5,626 nt of DNA, taken from positions 1 to 5,626 of the forward strand of contig JALOTM010000078.1 in NCBI GenBank assembly GCA_025457905.1. The letters run 5' to 3'. Shown piece after piece: positions 1 to 5,437 of the stretch. The notes beneath the pieces are model-generated. The model ran no database searches. It was not told the DNA's origin and worked only from the letters and a program-made list of their open reading frames with translations. Within the stretch, counting starts at the first letter, position 1; every line of letters begins with the position of its first letter. The stretch is from Methanomassiliicoccales archaeon. GTDB taxonomy: Archaea; Thermoplasmatota; Thermoplasmata; Methanomassiliicoccales; UBA472. The position numbers and the translations under genes were made by a program.

Positions 1-2454
1 CTCGGCGGCCTCGCGCGAGTCCTCGGCCAGGTTCTTGACCTCCTCGGCCACGACCGCGAAGCCCCTGCCCTGCTCGCCCGCCCTCGCCGCCTCGATGGCC
101 GCGTTCAGGGCCAGGAGGTTGGTCTGGTCGGAGATGTTGGTGATGACGTCCACGATCTCCCCTATCTCCTCGGACCTCTTGCCCAGGGAGGCGATGACCT
201 TGGCGGACTCCTCCACCACGGCCTGGATCTCGCGCATCTTCCTCACCGTCATGTCCACCGTGCCACGGCCCTCCTTGGCCGATTCGGACGAGGCCTTGGC
301 GGCCTCCATGGCCGACTTGACGGTGGCGCCCACCTTCTCGCTGGAGGTGGCCATGTCCGCCATCATCTTGGCCGTCTCCTCCACCTGCGCCGCCTGGTTC
401 TGGGCCCCCTTGGATATCTGCTGGATGGCGCTGGAGACCTGCTCGGTGGAGGCGTTCATCTCCTCCGCCGAGGAGGCTAGCTCCTGTGACGTCGAGGACA
501 CCATGGAGACAGAGCCGTTGACCTCCCGGAGGAGCTCGGTGAGCGATTCCCCTATCCTGTCCAGGGACTGCGCGAACCTCTGGAAGTCACCCTTGGTCTC
601 GATGGTGATGCGGGCCGTCATATCGCCGTGGGCGTAGGCGTCCGCGACCTTCAGGGCCTCCTGCAGAGGGGCCACGACGGAGTCGAGCGTGCTGTTCATG
701 CCCTTGATGATCTTGGCGAAGTCGCCCCTGTGCTTGGACTCGTCCGCCCTCGTGGAGAGGTTGCCTTCCACGCCCGCACTGGCCAGGAGGTCCACGTCCG
801 CGATCATGGCGTTGATGGCCTCGATGCAGGAGTTGAGGTTGTTCTTGATATCGTTGAACTCGCCTGCATACTCCTTCTTGATGGGCTTGGGGATGTCGCC
901 CTTGGAGATCTTGTTCACATAGGCGGCGGCGACCCTCAGCGGCTTGACGATCTCCTCCAGGGTGCTGTTCATCCCCATGACGATGGTCTGGTACTCGCCC
1001 TGGTGCCGGGCGACGTCCGCACGAGCATCGAGCTTGCCGATCTGCGCCGCGTCCGTGAGGCCCTTGACGTCCGCGATCATGTTGCTGATCGCCTCCACCA
1101 CCTGGGCCAGCGAGGCGTTGATCCTCATGAAGTTCTCCTTGGTGCCGGCGGAGTGCTCGTCGCCCTCCCCCACGGAGATGTCCAGTTCCAGCTTCCCCTG
1201 GGCGAGCATCTTGAGGTTGGAGGCAAGCCTCTCGACCTCCGCCTTCTGGTAGAGCGCCACGCTTCGGGCGGCGGTGACGTCCTGGAGCACCTCGACATGG
1301 CCGATCTTCTCTCCCTTGGCGTTGGTGAGATAGCCCACATCGATCTTGGTGTGCTTGCCGTCCCGGCCGGTGTAGGTCGTGGTCTGGCCTGTCTTCAGGC
1401 GGGTTATGCCGCAGTTCTCGGTGTTGCAGATGGGCCCCTTCCAGCAGGAGCAGTTCTTGCCCATGACCTCCTTCCGCGAGGTCTTGAGCACCTTCTCCGA
1501 GGGCCTGTTGACGAAGGTGATGTTCATGTCCATGTCCGTGACGGACAGGGGGAAGGGTATGGCATCCAGGATCTGCTCGTACCAATAGGTCTTGTCCACG
1601 ACGACATCCATGGTCTGGTTCAAGCCATGGACGATGGCCTGGTAGTTGCCCTCGTACTTGGACTCCTCCGCGCGCGCCGAGAACTCGCCCTTCTTGGCGG
1701 CATCCGTCAGCCTCCGGACGTCCTCGGTGATCTCCACCTCCTTGGTGATGTCCACGATGTGCTCCACCGCTCCCAGCACCTTCCCCCGGGCGTCCACGAC
1801 GGGGGAGGCGGTGACGCGGATGGGGACGGCCTTGCCGCCTTCGAGATGGGCCACAGCGTCGCCGTGCACCGACTTGCCTTGCAGCGCCCGGCGCACCGGG
1901 CAGTGCTCGGTCCTGCAGAACTGCGTATTGAAGAATGAGAAGCAATCCTTGCCCACGACGGCCTCCTTACCCTTGCCGAGCATGGACAGAGCGGCCTTGT
2001 TGGCGAACATGACCTTGTACTCCAGGTCCATGGCCACCACGGGCGTGCCGACCGCGTCCAGGTAGGCGTCGTGCAGGTCATTGTTGACAGGCGCTTCCTT
2101 GACGAACCCTATGCCACCCACGACATGGCCCTCACGGTCCAGGAGGGGCTTGGCGGAGACAGTGCAGGTTCGCTCCTCGTCCTCGAGCCTGAGCTTCACG
2201 TCGTCCAGCTCCACAGGCCTGCCGCTCCTGATGCCCTCCACGAACGGGCAGCCCTTTCCTCCTATGGAGCCGCCGAAAACATCCTTGATGCGCATGCCGA
2301 CGGCCTCGCCCCCAGGGATCCCGGTGAGCCTCTCGGCCGCCTCGTTGAAATGGGTGATCTTCATGCTTGCATTGAGCGCGAAAGCCGCCATGGGCAGGGT
2401 CGAGAGCATCTCCTCGACCGCGAAGCAGTTGTTGTCCTCAGCCTGTCCTTCCAT
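1..2454 (-). CDS. Soluble methyl-accepting chemotaxis protein with PAS and HAMP-like repeats (C-terminus cut by window edge)
   Basis: The frame is open from the ATG at 2454 to base 1, giving 818 residues. PAS-like domains lie at about 12-122, 128-238 and 290-395. A HAMP-like unit sits between PAS2 and PAS3 (about 239-286), and a tandem HAMP-like array spans about 410-642. The signalling domain starts near 643 and contains the conserved hairpin-tip motif [18 protein letters not shown] at 777-794, so about half of the antiparallel coiled coil is missing. No signal peptide or membrane helix is visible, so it should be a cytoplasmic receptor that passes signals to CheA/CheW; no che genes are in view. 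PAS2 and PAS3 carry cysteine clusters (C171, C180, C185; C335, C337, C343, C348), suggesting a redox, metal or cofactor input, which is inference. The start is fixed by GAGGTG six bases upstream and an in-frame stop just before it. Family call is very secure; the ligand is unknown. Confidence 0.95.
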   Translation of the reverse strand, partial: MEGQAEDNNCFAVEEMLSTLPMAAFALNASMKITHFNEAAERLTGIPGGEAVGMRIKDVFGGSIGGKGCPFVEGIRSGRPVELDDVKLRLEDEERTCTVSAKPLLDREGHVVGGIGFVKEAPVNNDLHDAYLDAVGTPVVAMDLEYKVMFANKAALSMLGKGKEAVVGKDCFSFFNTQFCRTEHCPVRRALQGKSVHGDAVAHLEGGKAVPIRVTASPVVDARGKVLGAVEHIVDITKEVEITEDVRRLTDAAKKGEFSARAEESKYEGNYQAIVHGLNQTMDVVVDKTYWYEQILDAIPFPLSVTDMDMNITFVNRPSEKVLKTSRKEVMGKNCSCWKGPICNTENCGITRLKTGQTTTYTGRDGKHTKIDVGYLTNAKGEKIGHVEVLQDVTAARSVALYQKAEVERLASNLKMLAQGKLELDISVGEGDEHSAGTKENFMRINASLAQVVEAISNMIADVKGLTDAAQIGKLDARADVARHQGEYQTIVMGMNSTLEEIVKPLRVAAAYVNKISKGDIPKPIKKEYAGEFNDIKNNLNSCIEAINAMIADVDLLASAGVEGNLSTRADESKHRGDFAKIIKGMNSTLDSVVAPLQEALKVADAYAHGDMTARITIETKGDFQRFAQSLDRIGESLTELLREVNGSVSMVSSTSQELASSAEEMNASTEQVSSAIQQISKGAQNQAAQVEETAKMMADMATSSEKVGATVKSAMEAAKASSESAKEGRGTVDMTVRKMREIQAVVEESAKVIASLGKRSEEIGEIVDVITNISDQTNLLALNAAIEAARAGEQGRGFAVVAEEVKNLAEDSREAAE

Positions 2455-2460
2455 AACTTG

Positions 2461-2466
2461 CACCTC
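2461..2466 (-). promoter_or_regulatory. Ribosome binding site of the chemoreceptor gene
   Basis: Read on the minus strand, GAGGTG is followed by the six-base spacer CAAGTT and then ATG. It supports the start at 2454. A nearer-upstream ATG in this frame (2481-2483) hits TGA after four codons. Confidence 0.75.
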
Positions 2467-2569
2467 TGTTCACTGTGTCTCCATTGTCTTCCTGTCCAAT
2501 GCGACTCCGATCGATGGCCAATGAGCGCGAGGAGGAGGGAATGCCTTCCTCTTGTCGTGGCTCGAAGGG

Positions 2570-2582
2570 CGTCATTATGACG
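2570..2582. repeat. Perfect palindrome CGTCATTATGACG
   Basis: Six-base arms CGTCAT/ATGACG flank a single T. It lies in the divergent region between the chemoreceptor and epimerase genes, about 115 bases before the chemoreceptor start. It coincides with where transcription of that gene would begin if the TTATAA at 2594-2599 is its TATA box. A repressor operator is plausible but unproven. Confidence 0.5.
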
Positions 2583-2593
2583 AGAAAGTAGGG

Positions 2594-2600
2594 TTATAAG
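2594..2600 (-). promoter_or_regulatory. Candidate TATA box for the chemoreceptor gene
   Basis: The minus strand reads CTTATAA. Its expected start site, about 26 bases downstream near 2570, leaves a leader of about 115 bases. TTATAA is self-complementary, so it could also direct plus-strand transcription toward the epimerase gene. This is a pattern match only. Confidence 0.35.
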
Positions 2601-2613
2601 CGCTGATGTCCGA

Positions 2614-2649
2614 TTATCTTTTATCAGCACTGATAATATCCAGAGATAA
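2614..2649. promoter_or_regulatory. Cluster of TTATC/GATAA half-sites around a perfect inverted repeat
   Basis: TTATCAG (2621-2627), two bases, then CTGATAA (2630-2636) form a perfect inverted repeat. A further TTATC lies at 2614-2618 and a further GATAA at 2645-2649. Four copies of the same five-base half-site within 36 bases of a divergent promoter region suggest an operator for a dimeric regulator. The AT-rich stretch may also contain the epimerase promoter (TTTTATCA, 2619-2626). Confidence 0.4.
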
Positions 2650-2720
2650 GATTGGTCGTCTTCGTTCGTGGCGCTCGGCAACAAAAGGATTAATGTGAAT
2701 CAGCTCGTTGCTCATCATTA

Positions 2721-3608
2721 ATGAAGCTCGCCATAACCGGGGCCTCCGGACAGCTGGGCTCGTACCTGCTGGACTTGGCCTTAGACCACCACAGCGTCGT
2801 GGGCATCGATCTCCGACCCTCCACTTACCAGGCGCATGCCTCGAGCATCCATATCGGTGACATAAGGGACAAGGAGGCCATGAGGAAGGCGCTGAGGGGT
2901 TGCGACGCCGTGGTACACTGTGCCGCCCAGGTCAGCGTGGTGAATTCCATCGAGGACCCCCTCCACGACCTCGACGTGAACGTCGCGGGGACCATCAACC
3001 TGCTCCGAGCCGCGGCCGAGGCCAGGGTGGGCAAATTCGTCTACATCTCCTCGGCGGCCGTCTATGGGGACCCCGTTACGGTGCCGATACCCGAGTCGCA
3101 TCCCCTCAATCCCAAGTCGCCCTATGGGGCCAGCAAGATGTCCGCGGAGCAGTACTGCCGAGTGTTCGCGGAGACAGCGAAGCAGCCTTACGTCGTGGTC
3201 CGCCCCTTCAACTTCTACTCACCGCGGGCCGACCCCAAGTCGCCCTATTCCGGAGTGATCACCAAGTTCGTGGAATGGGCGAAGCGGGGGGAGCCCTTGA
3301 AGGTGGAGGGCGACGGCGAGCAGACCAGGGACTTCATCCACGCCCAGGACGTGGCCAGGATGGTCCTCATGGTGGCCGGCTCCAGGGCCGAGAACGTAAC
3401 CCTCAATTGCGGCTCTGGCAAGGGGACCAGCATCAACACCTTGGCCCGCGCCGTGGTCGAAGCCAGCGGCAAGGATGTCGAGGTGTTGCATATGAAGCCC
3501 CGCGTGGGGGACATACGCCACAGCGTTTCGGACATGTCCCGGGCCAACGAAGCGATCGATTTTGAGACCAGGGTCGGCCTTGCGGAGGGCCTGCGCACTT
3601 TCTTCTAG
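2721..3608 (+). CDS. NAD-dependent epimerase/dehydratase, UDP-glucose 4-epimerase-like
   Basis: A 295-residue extended short-chain dehydrogenase/reductase. The Rossmann glycine motif GASGQLG is at 7-13, with acidic D30 at the end of strand 2 (NAD ribose binding) and GDIRD at 46-50. The catalytic serines are S110/S111, and the YGASK motif at 135-139 supplies Tyr135 and Lys139. RPFNFYSPR at 161-169 corresponds to the RxxNxYGP element of sugar-nucleotide epimerases, and RDFIHAQDVA at 203-212 is the conserved substrate-side segment. The family interconverts or modifies nucleotide sugars, feeding glycan, S-layer glycosylation or exopolysaccharide synthesis in the cytoplasm. The exact sugar cannot be read from sequence; GalE, UDP-glucuronate epimerase and dTDP-sugar enzymes are alternatives. 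It is slightly shorter than typical GalE. The ATG start matches the family N-terminus, but no good Shine-Dalgarno precedes it. It appears monocistronic, with no glycan genes adjacent here. Confidence 0.93.
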   Translation: MKLAITGASGQLGSYLLDLALDHHSVVGIDLRPSTYQAHASSIHIGDIRDKEAMRKALRGCDAVVHCAAQVSVVNSIEDPLHDLDVNVAGTINLLRAAAEARVGKFVYISSAAVYGDPVTVPIPESHPLNPKSPYGASKMSAEQYCRVFAETAKQPYVVVRPFNFYSPRADPKSPYSGVITKFVEWAKRGEPLKVEGDGEQTRDFIHAQDVARMVLMVAGSRAENVTLNCGSGKGTSINTLARAVVEASGKDVEVLHMKPRVGDIRHSVSDMSRANEAIDFETRVGLAEGLRTFF

Positions 3609-3626
3609 AAACCAGGAGTTTATGGA

Positions 3627-3695
3627 GGGGGCAGGCGCCTGCCTTCATCTTGGACAGGCGCCTGGCATCCAGCCCCCCTATTCTTTCTTCTAGGG
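3627..3695 (+). terminator. Strong hairpin plus T-rich tract after the epimerase gene
   Basis: Two copies of the self-complementary CAGGCGCCTG (3632-3641 and 3655-3664) can pair across a 13-base loop. The stem can be extended by GGGGG (3627-3631) with CCCCC (3673-3677) across a bulge. A pyrimidine-rich TATTCTTTCTTCT stretch follows at about 3679-3691. Position and composition fit a transcription terminator or mRNA 3'-end structure; each CAGGCGCCTG could also fold on its own. Confidence 0.5.
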
Positions 3696-3712
3696 AGGTA
3701 GCACCACCGCCT

Positions 3713-3733
3713 TCCCGGGGTTCTCTCCCGGGA
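3713..3733. repeat. Inverted repeat TCCCGGG/CCCGGGA between convergent genes
   Basis: TCCCGGG (3713-3719) and CCCGGGA (3727-3733) form a seven-base-pair stem with a seven-base loop, 29 bases beyond the stop of the minus-strand regulator gene. It may mark that transcript's 3' end, although no clear T run follows it on the minus strand. Confidence 0.35.
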
Positions 3734-3761
3734 GCCGGTATCAAACGACCCTACGGCCTCG

Positions 3762-4130
3762 TCACATCTTGGCGACCGGTATGGCGTTCTGCATGAAGAC
3801 CGACATGTCGATGTCGTAGTTGTAATCCTCGGTCGTCCCGTCTATCATCTCGAGCCTCGCCTTGATCTTGTTCTTCTCGAAGATGATCTGGGCGTTCATC
3901 ACCCTCGCCTTGTACATGGACATGCGCTTCCCGCTCTGCGTCAGTCTCCTCTCAGCGCATACCAGCAACCCCGCGTCCTCCAAGGACCTGATCTTGCGGT
4001 AGCAGGCGGCGATGGGAATGCCGAGCTTCTCGCTCAGCTCGAACGCGCTCTTCGGTCTGCCCATGGTTGCAAGGAGTATCTTCGCGGAGTACTCCTCGGT
4101 CAGTAGCTTCGACGTTTCCAATGCGTGCAT
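3762..4130 (-). CDS. Small winged-helix (HTH) transcriptional regulator
   Basis: A 122-residue protein. An N-terminal winged-helix domain covers about residues 10-76: a first helix near 13-22, helix 2 at SAFELSEKLG (28-37), a recognition helix at about 39-53 with basic residues R45 and K46, and a wing around 57-76. The remaining residues (77-122) form a short strand-rich, acidic tail with no recognisable ligand motif. This matches the ArsR-like/HTH_20 type of one-domain regulators common in Euryarchaeota; the exact family is uncertain. One cysteine lies in the recognition helix (C43) and one at C58, too few for a classical metal-site claim. The start is set by GGAGGT eight bases upstream. It is divergent from the iron-sulfur gene, so it may regulate that gene and itself; that is inference from layout. 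Confidence 0.85.
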   Translation of the reverse strand: MHALETSKLLTEEYSAKILLATMGRPKSAFELSEKLGIPIAACYRKIRSLEDAGLLVCAERRLTQSGKRMSMYKARVMNAQIIFEKNKIKARLEMIDGTTEDYNYDIDMSVFMQNAIPVAKM

Positions 4131-4138
4131 GTTTTCTT

Positions 4139-4144
4139 ACCTCC
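4139..4144 (-). promoter_or_regulatory. Ribosome binding site of the HTH gene, within an inverted-repeat arm
   Basis: The minus strand reads GGAGGT, eight bases before the ATG at 4130. It lies almost wholly inside the proximal arm of the inverted repeat 4140-4177, so it could be masked if the transcript includes both arms. Confidence 0.75.
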
Positions 4145-4177
4145 CCGGAAAGTGTTTTTCTTTCGTATCCGGGGAGG
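4140..4177 (-). promoter_or_regulatory. Perfect 10-bp inverted repeat in the HTH gene leader
   Basis: CCTCCCCGGA (4140-4149) and TCCGGGGAGG (4168-4177) are exact reverse complements separated by 18 bases. In the mRNA of the HTH gene the upstream arm could pair with the Shine-Dalgarno arm and block translation. The predicted start site from the TATA box at 4189-4197 falls near 4166-4170, at the edge of the upstream arm, so a DNA operator for autoregulation is an equally good reading. Confidence 0.6.
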
Positions 4178-4188
4178 CCGGTTGTATC

Positions 4189-4197
4189 TATTTAAAG
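4189..4197. promoter_or_regulatory. TATA box, probably shared by divergent transcripts
   Basis: The plus strand reads TATTTAAAG and the minus strand CTTTAAATA, close to the archaeal box A on both strands because TTTAAA is self-complementary. On the minus strand it predicts a start near 4168 for the HTH gene. On the plus strand it predicts a start near 4219, just before the ribosome binding site of the small frame at 4236. Confidence 0.6.
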
Positions 4198-4224
4198 AAT
4201 ATCGGTTGAGAATCAATTTTGATT

Positions 4225-4230
4225 AGGAGA
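4225..4230 (+). promoter_or_regulatory. Ribosome binding site of the 41-codon frame
   Basis: AGGAGA is followed by the five-base spacer TGTGT and then ATG at 4236. This is a better site than the weak sequence directly before the CDGSH gene's ATG at 4358. Confidence 0.45.
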
Positions 4231-4235
4231 TGTGT

Positions 4236-4361
4236 ATGATATCCAGACACCCATATTTTAGTGATTTTTATGGCCATTGCTCCCTATCGATAAAGATAGG
4301 CAGGGATTCTCGTCATCGTTACATATCGGGGACGCTGTTCCATCCCTCGGGACATCCATGA
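4236..4361 (+). CDS. Possible 41-residue leader peptide overlapping the CDGSH gene
   Basis: An ATG with AGGAGA upstream opens a 41-codon frame that ends in TGA at 4359-4361. The stop overlaps the ATG of the CDGSH gene as ATGA, the classic layout for translational coupling. The peptide has five histidines (5, 14, 27, 36, 40) and one cysteine (C15), and resembles nothing I recognise. Third codon positions are less GC-rich than in the neighbouring genes, which argues either for a short regulatory frame or for chance. The distance from the shared TATA box (4189-4197) fits a 16-base leader. The coupling geometry is seen directly; that the frame is translated is inference. Confidence 0.4.
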   Translation: MISRHPYFSDFYGHCSLSIKIGRDSRHRYISGTLFHPSGHP

Positions 4362-5038
4362 GCGAGGGGTCGGCTACGCAAAGGGAGCGCCGCATTAAGG
4401 TGAGCAGGGGAGGGCCTTACCTGGTAAGCGGGAACGTTCCCTTGATGGAACAGACCATAGTGAGCGACGAGGAGGGCGTGCCTTGCGCCTGGAAGGAGGG
4501 CAGGCGCTTTCCCTTGACGAGGACCTATGCCTTGTGCCGCTGCGGGCAGTCCAAGAACAAGCCCTTCTGCGATGGCTCGCATTCCAAGGCCGGCTTCGAC
4601 GGCAAGGAGACCAGGGTGACCCTGGAGGAGAAGGACGTCTCCATATTCGAAGGTCCTGAGCTGGTGCTCACCGACATCAAGCCGTACTGCGCCAAAGCGC
4701 GCTACTGCCGCCGCGGGCGGGGCATTTGGGAGCTCACCGTCAACCCCCATGGCCGCAATGACCGGGAGCAGGCCGTGGACATGGCCTCCAACTGTCCCGC
4801 CGGAAGGCTGTTGCAGAAGGACAGGAGGTCAGGGCATGATGTCGCCCCGGCGCTTGATCCTTCCATAGGGATTGTCTCAGACCCATCCAGGAACGAGGAG
4901 GGCCCTCTCTGGGTGAGGGGGGGCATCCAGGTCGAGGGAGCTGACGGATTCCTGTATGAGAGGAGGACGAGGGTGACCCTCTGCCGATGCGGGGGCTCTT
5001 CCATCAAGCCCTTCTGCGACGGCTCTCATGTGCATTAG
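4358..5038 (+). CDS. Double-CDGSH iron-sulfur protein with central Fer4_19-like segment
   Basis: A 226-residue protein with two complete CDGSH cluster motifs of the mitoNEET type, C-x-C-x2-S-x3-P-x-C-D-G-S-H. The first has ligands C60, C62, C71 and H75; the second has C209, C211, C220 and H224, at the very C-terminus. Each should hold a [2Fe-2S] cluster with three Cys and one His ligand. Between them, C111-x5-C117 and C146-P-A-G resemble the Fer4_19 segment found in long microbial CDGSH proteins. The N-terminal GGPYLVSGNVPL (18-29) and the later GPLWVRGGIQV (182-192) match the usual lead-in segments. The role is probably cytoplasmic electron transfer or iron-sulfur/redox homeostasis; the partner is unknown. 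I chose ATG 4358 because it lies just before the conserved part and overlaps the upstream small frame. A TTG at 4277 would add 27 unconserved residues. Confidence 0.92.
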   Translation: MSEGSATQRERRIKVSRGGPYLVSGNVPLMEQTIVSDEEGVPCAWKEGRRFPLTRTYALCRCGQSKNKPFCDGSHSKAGFDGKETRVTLEEKDVSIFEGPELVLTDIKPYCAKARYCRRGRGIWELTVNPHGRNDREQAVDMASNCPAGRLLQKDRRSGHDVAPALDPSIGIVSDPSRNEEGPLWVRGGIQVEGADGFLYERRTRVTLCRCGGSSIKPFCDGSHVH

Positions 5039-5060
5039 CCCGGAGTGGACGCGTAACACC

Positions 5061-5065
5061 TTTTT
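5061..5065 (+). terminator. Possible T-run terminator of the CDGSH gene
   Basis: TTTTT lies 22 bases after the stop codon, without a convincing hairpin. Archaeal termination can use such oligo-T runs, so this is a candidate only. Confidence 0.3.
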
Positions 5066-5121
5066 GCCCGATTTATGCATGAGCCAGATTTTCCTCTGCT
5101 CGTATGAATAAAAGAGAAAGG

Positions 5122-5129
5122 TTCAAATA
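5122..5129 (+). promoter_or_regulatory. Candidate TATA box for the 21-residue microprotein
   Basis: TTCAAATA is preceded by purine-rich GAGAAAGG, resembling a BRE. The predicted start near 5150 leaves a leader of about 30 bases carrying the strong ribosome binding site at 5168-5174. Confidence 0.45.
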
Positions 5130-5167
5130 GCGAGGGGCGCCATCATTGCATCCCGATAAATCCGCAA

Positions 5168-5174
5168 GGAGGTG
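5168..5174 (+). promoter_or_regulatory. Strong ribosome binding site of the microprotein
   Basis: GGAGGTG is followed by the seven-base spacer CGAGAAC and then ATG at 5182. It is among the best Shine-Dalgarno matches in the window and decides that this very short frame is likely a gene. Confidence 0.75.
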
Positions 5175-5181
5175 CGAGAAC

Positions 5182-5247
5182 ATGTCCTGTGGAAAGTGTG
5201 GGTCCGACAAGAAGAAGAAGGAAGAGAGCAAGAAGAAGAAGGGCTGA
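5182..5247 (+). CDS. 21-residue Cys/Lys-rich microprotein
   Basis: The frame encodes only 21 residues: a CxxC at C3/C6 (MSCGKCGSD) followed by a tail of lysine and a few acidic residues ending in KKKKG. CGKCG looks like a minimal metal- or thiol-binding knuckle, and eight of the last twelve residues are lysines, suggesting contact with nucleic acid or ribosomes, or use as a small metal carrier. None of this is shown by sequence. A TATA-like box and a near-ideal ribosome binding site precede it, and it sits 143 bases downstream of the CDGSH gene in the same direction. I do not recognise a named family. The AAG-rich tail could inflate chance similarity in searches. Fairly likely to be a real gene; function unknown. 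Confidence 0.65.
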   Translation: MSCGKCGSDKKKKEESKKKKG

Positions 5248-5273
5248 TCGGCCGAGGCCTCTCGCCTTCAATA

Positions 5274-5316
5274 ATTTACCTGTCCCCACAGGACAGGGAC
5301 GTCATTTCTGGTAAAT
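5274..5316. repeat. Nested inverted repeats after the microprotein gene
   Basis: The inner stem is CCTGTCC (5279-5285) with GGACAGG (5291-5297), with a five-base loop. The outer arms are ATTTACC (5274-5280) and GGTAAAT (5310-5316). The arms share bases, so the two foldings compete. It may be a terminator or an mRNA 3' structure for the microprotein gene; no T run follows. The remainder of 5248-5437 shows nothing else I can support. Confidence 0.4.
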
Positions 5317-5437
5317 ATGCTAGGTTCCGCCCACCACTGCAAAGTCGTTCACTTTCCTTTCGGTACGCCCCAAGCTAATGCCCGACATCAGCTTCGAGGA
5401 CGTGAGAGAAGCAGAATGGCGAAGGCCCCCAGGGAAG

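Noticed and set aside
35..637. 200-codon plus-strand frame opposite the MCP signalling domain
   Set aside because: Antisense shadow; the minus strand encodes the highly conserved MCP hairpin here.
628..1938. 436-codon open frame on the plus strand, opposite the chemoreceptor gene
   Set aside because: It is antisense to a fully supported gene with continuous PAS, HAMP and MCP motifs; its own product has no recognisable motif and reflects GC-rich codon bias.
587..1945. 452-codon minus-strand frame overlapping the chemoreceptor gene
   Set aside because: It is a shifted frame of the same strand, with a low-complexity Arg/Gly/His-rich product. The true frame is open throughout 1-2454.
2361..2684. 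107-codon minus-strand frame spanning the chemoreceptor start and upstream region
   Set aside because: It overlaps the well-supported start at 2454 in another frame and covers the palindromes; no motif, no supporting family features.
2900..3565. 221-codon plus-strand frame inside the epimerase gene
   Set aside because: Shifted-frame shadow with Arg/Gly-rich composition; the epimerase frame holds all family motifs.
4277..4357. TTG start extending the CDGSH protein by 27 residues
   Set aside because: The extension shows no family similarity and no clear ribosome binding site; ATG 4358 fits the conserved N-terminus and the ATGA overlap.
4319..4750. 143-codon minus-strand frame opposite the CDGSH gene
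   Set aside because: Antisense shadow without motifs.
5317..5350. GGTTCCGCCC stretch resembling a tRNA T-arm
   Set aside because: The GTTCRA core is not matched and no acceptor, D-arm or anticodon stem could be built around it.
5172..5378. 68-codon frame overlapping the microprotein gene
   Set aside because: Its GTG start lies within the ribosome binding site of the microprotein, in a different frame, and it runs through the nested hairpins without motifs.
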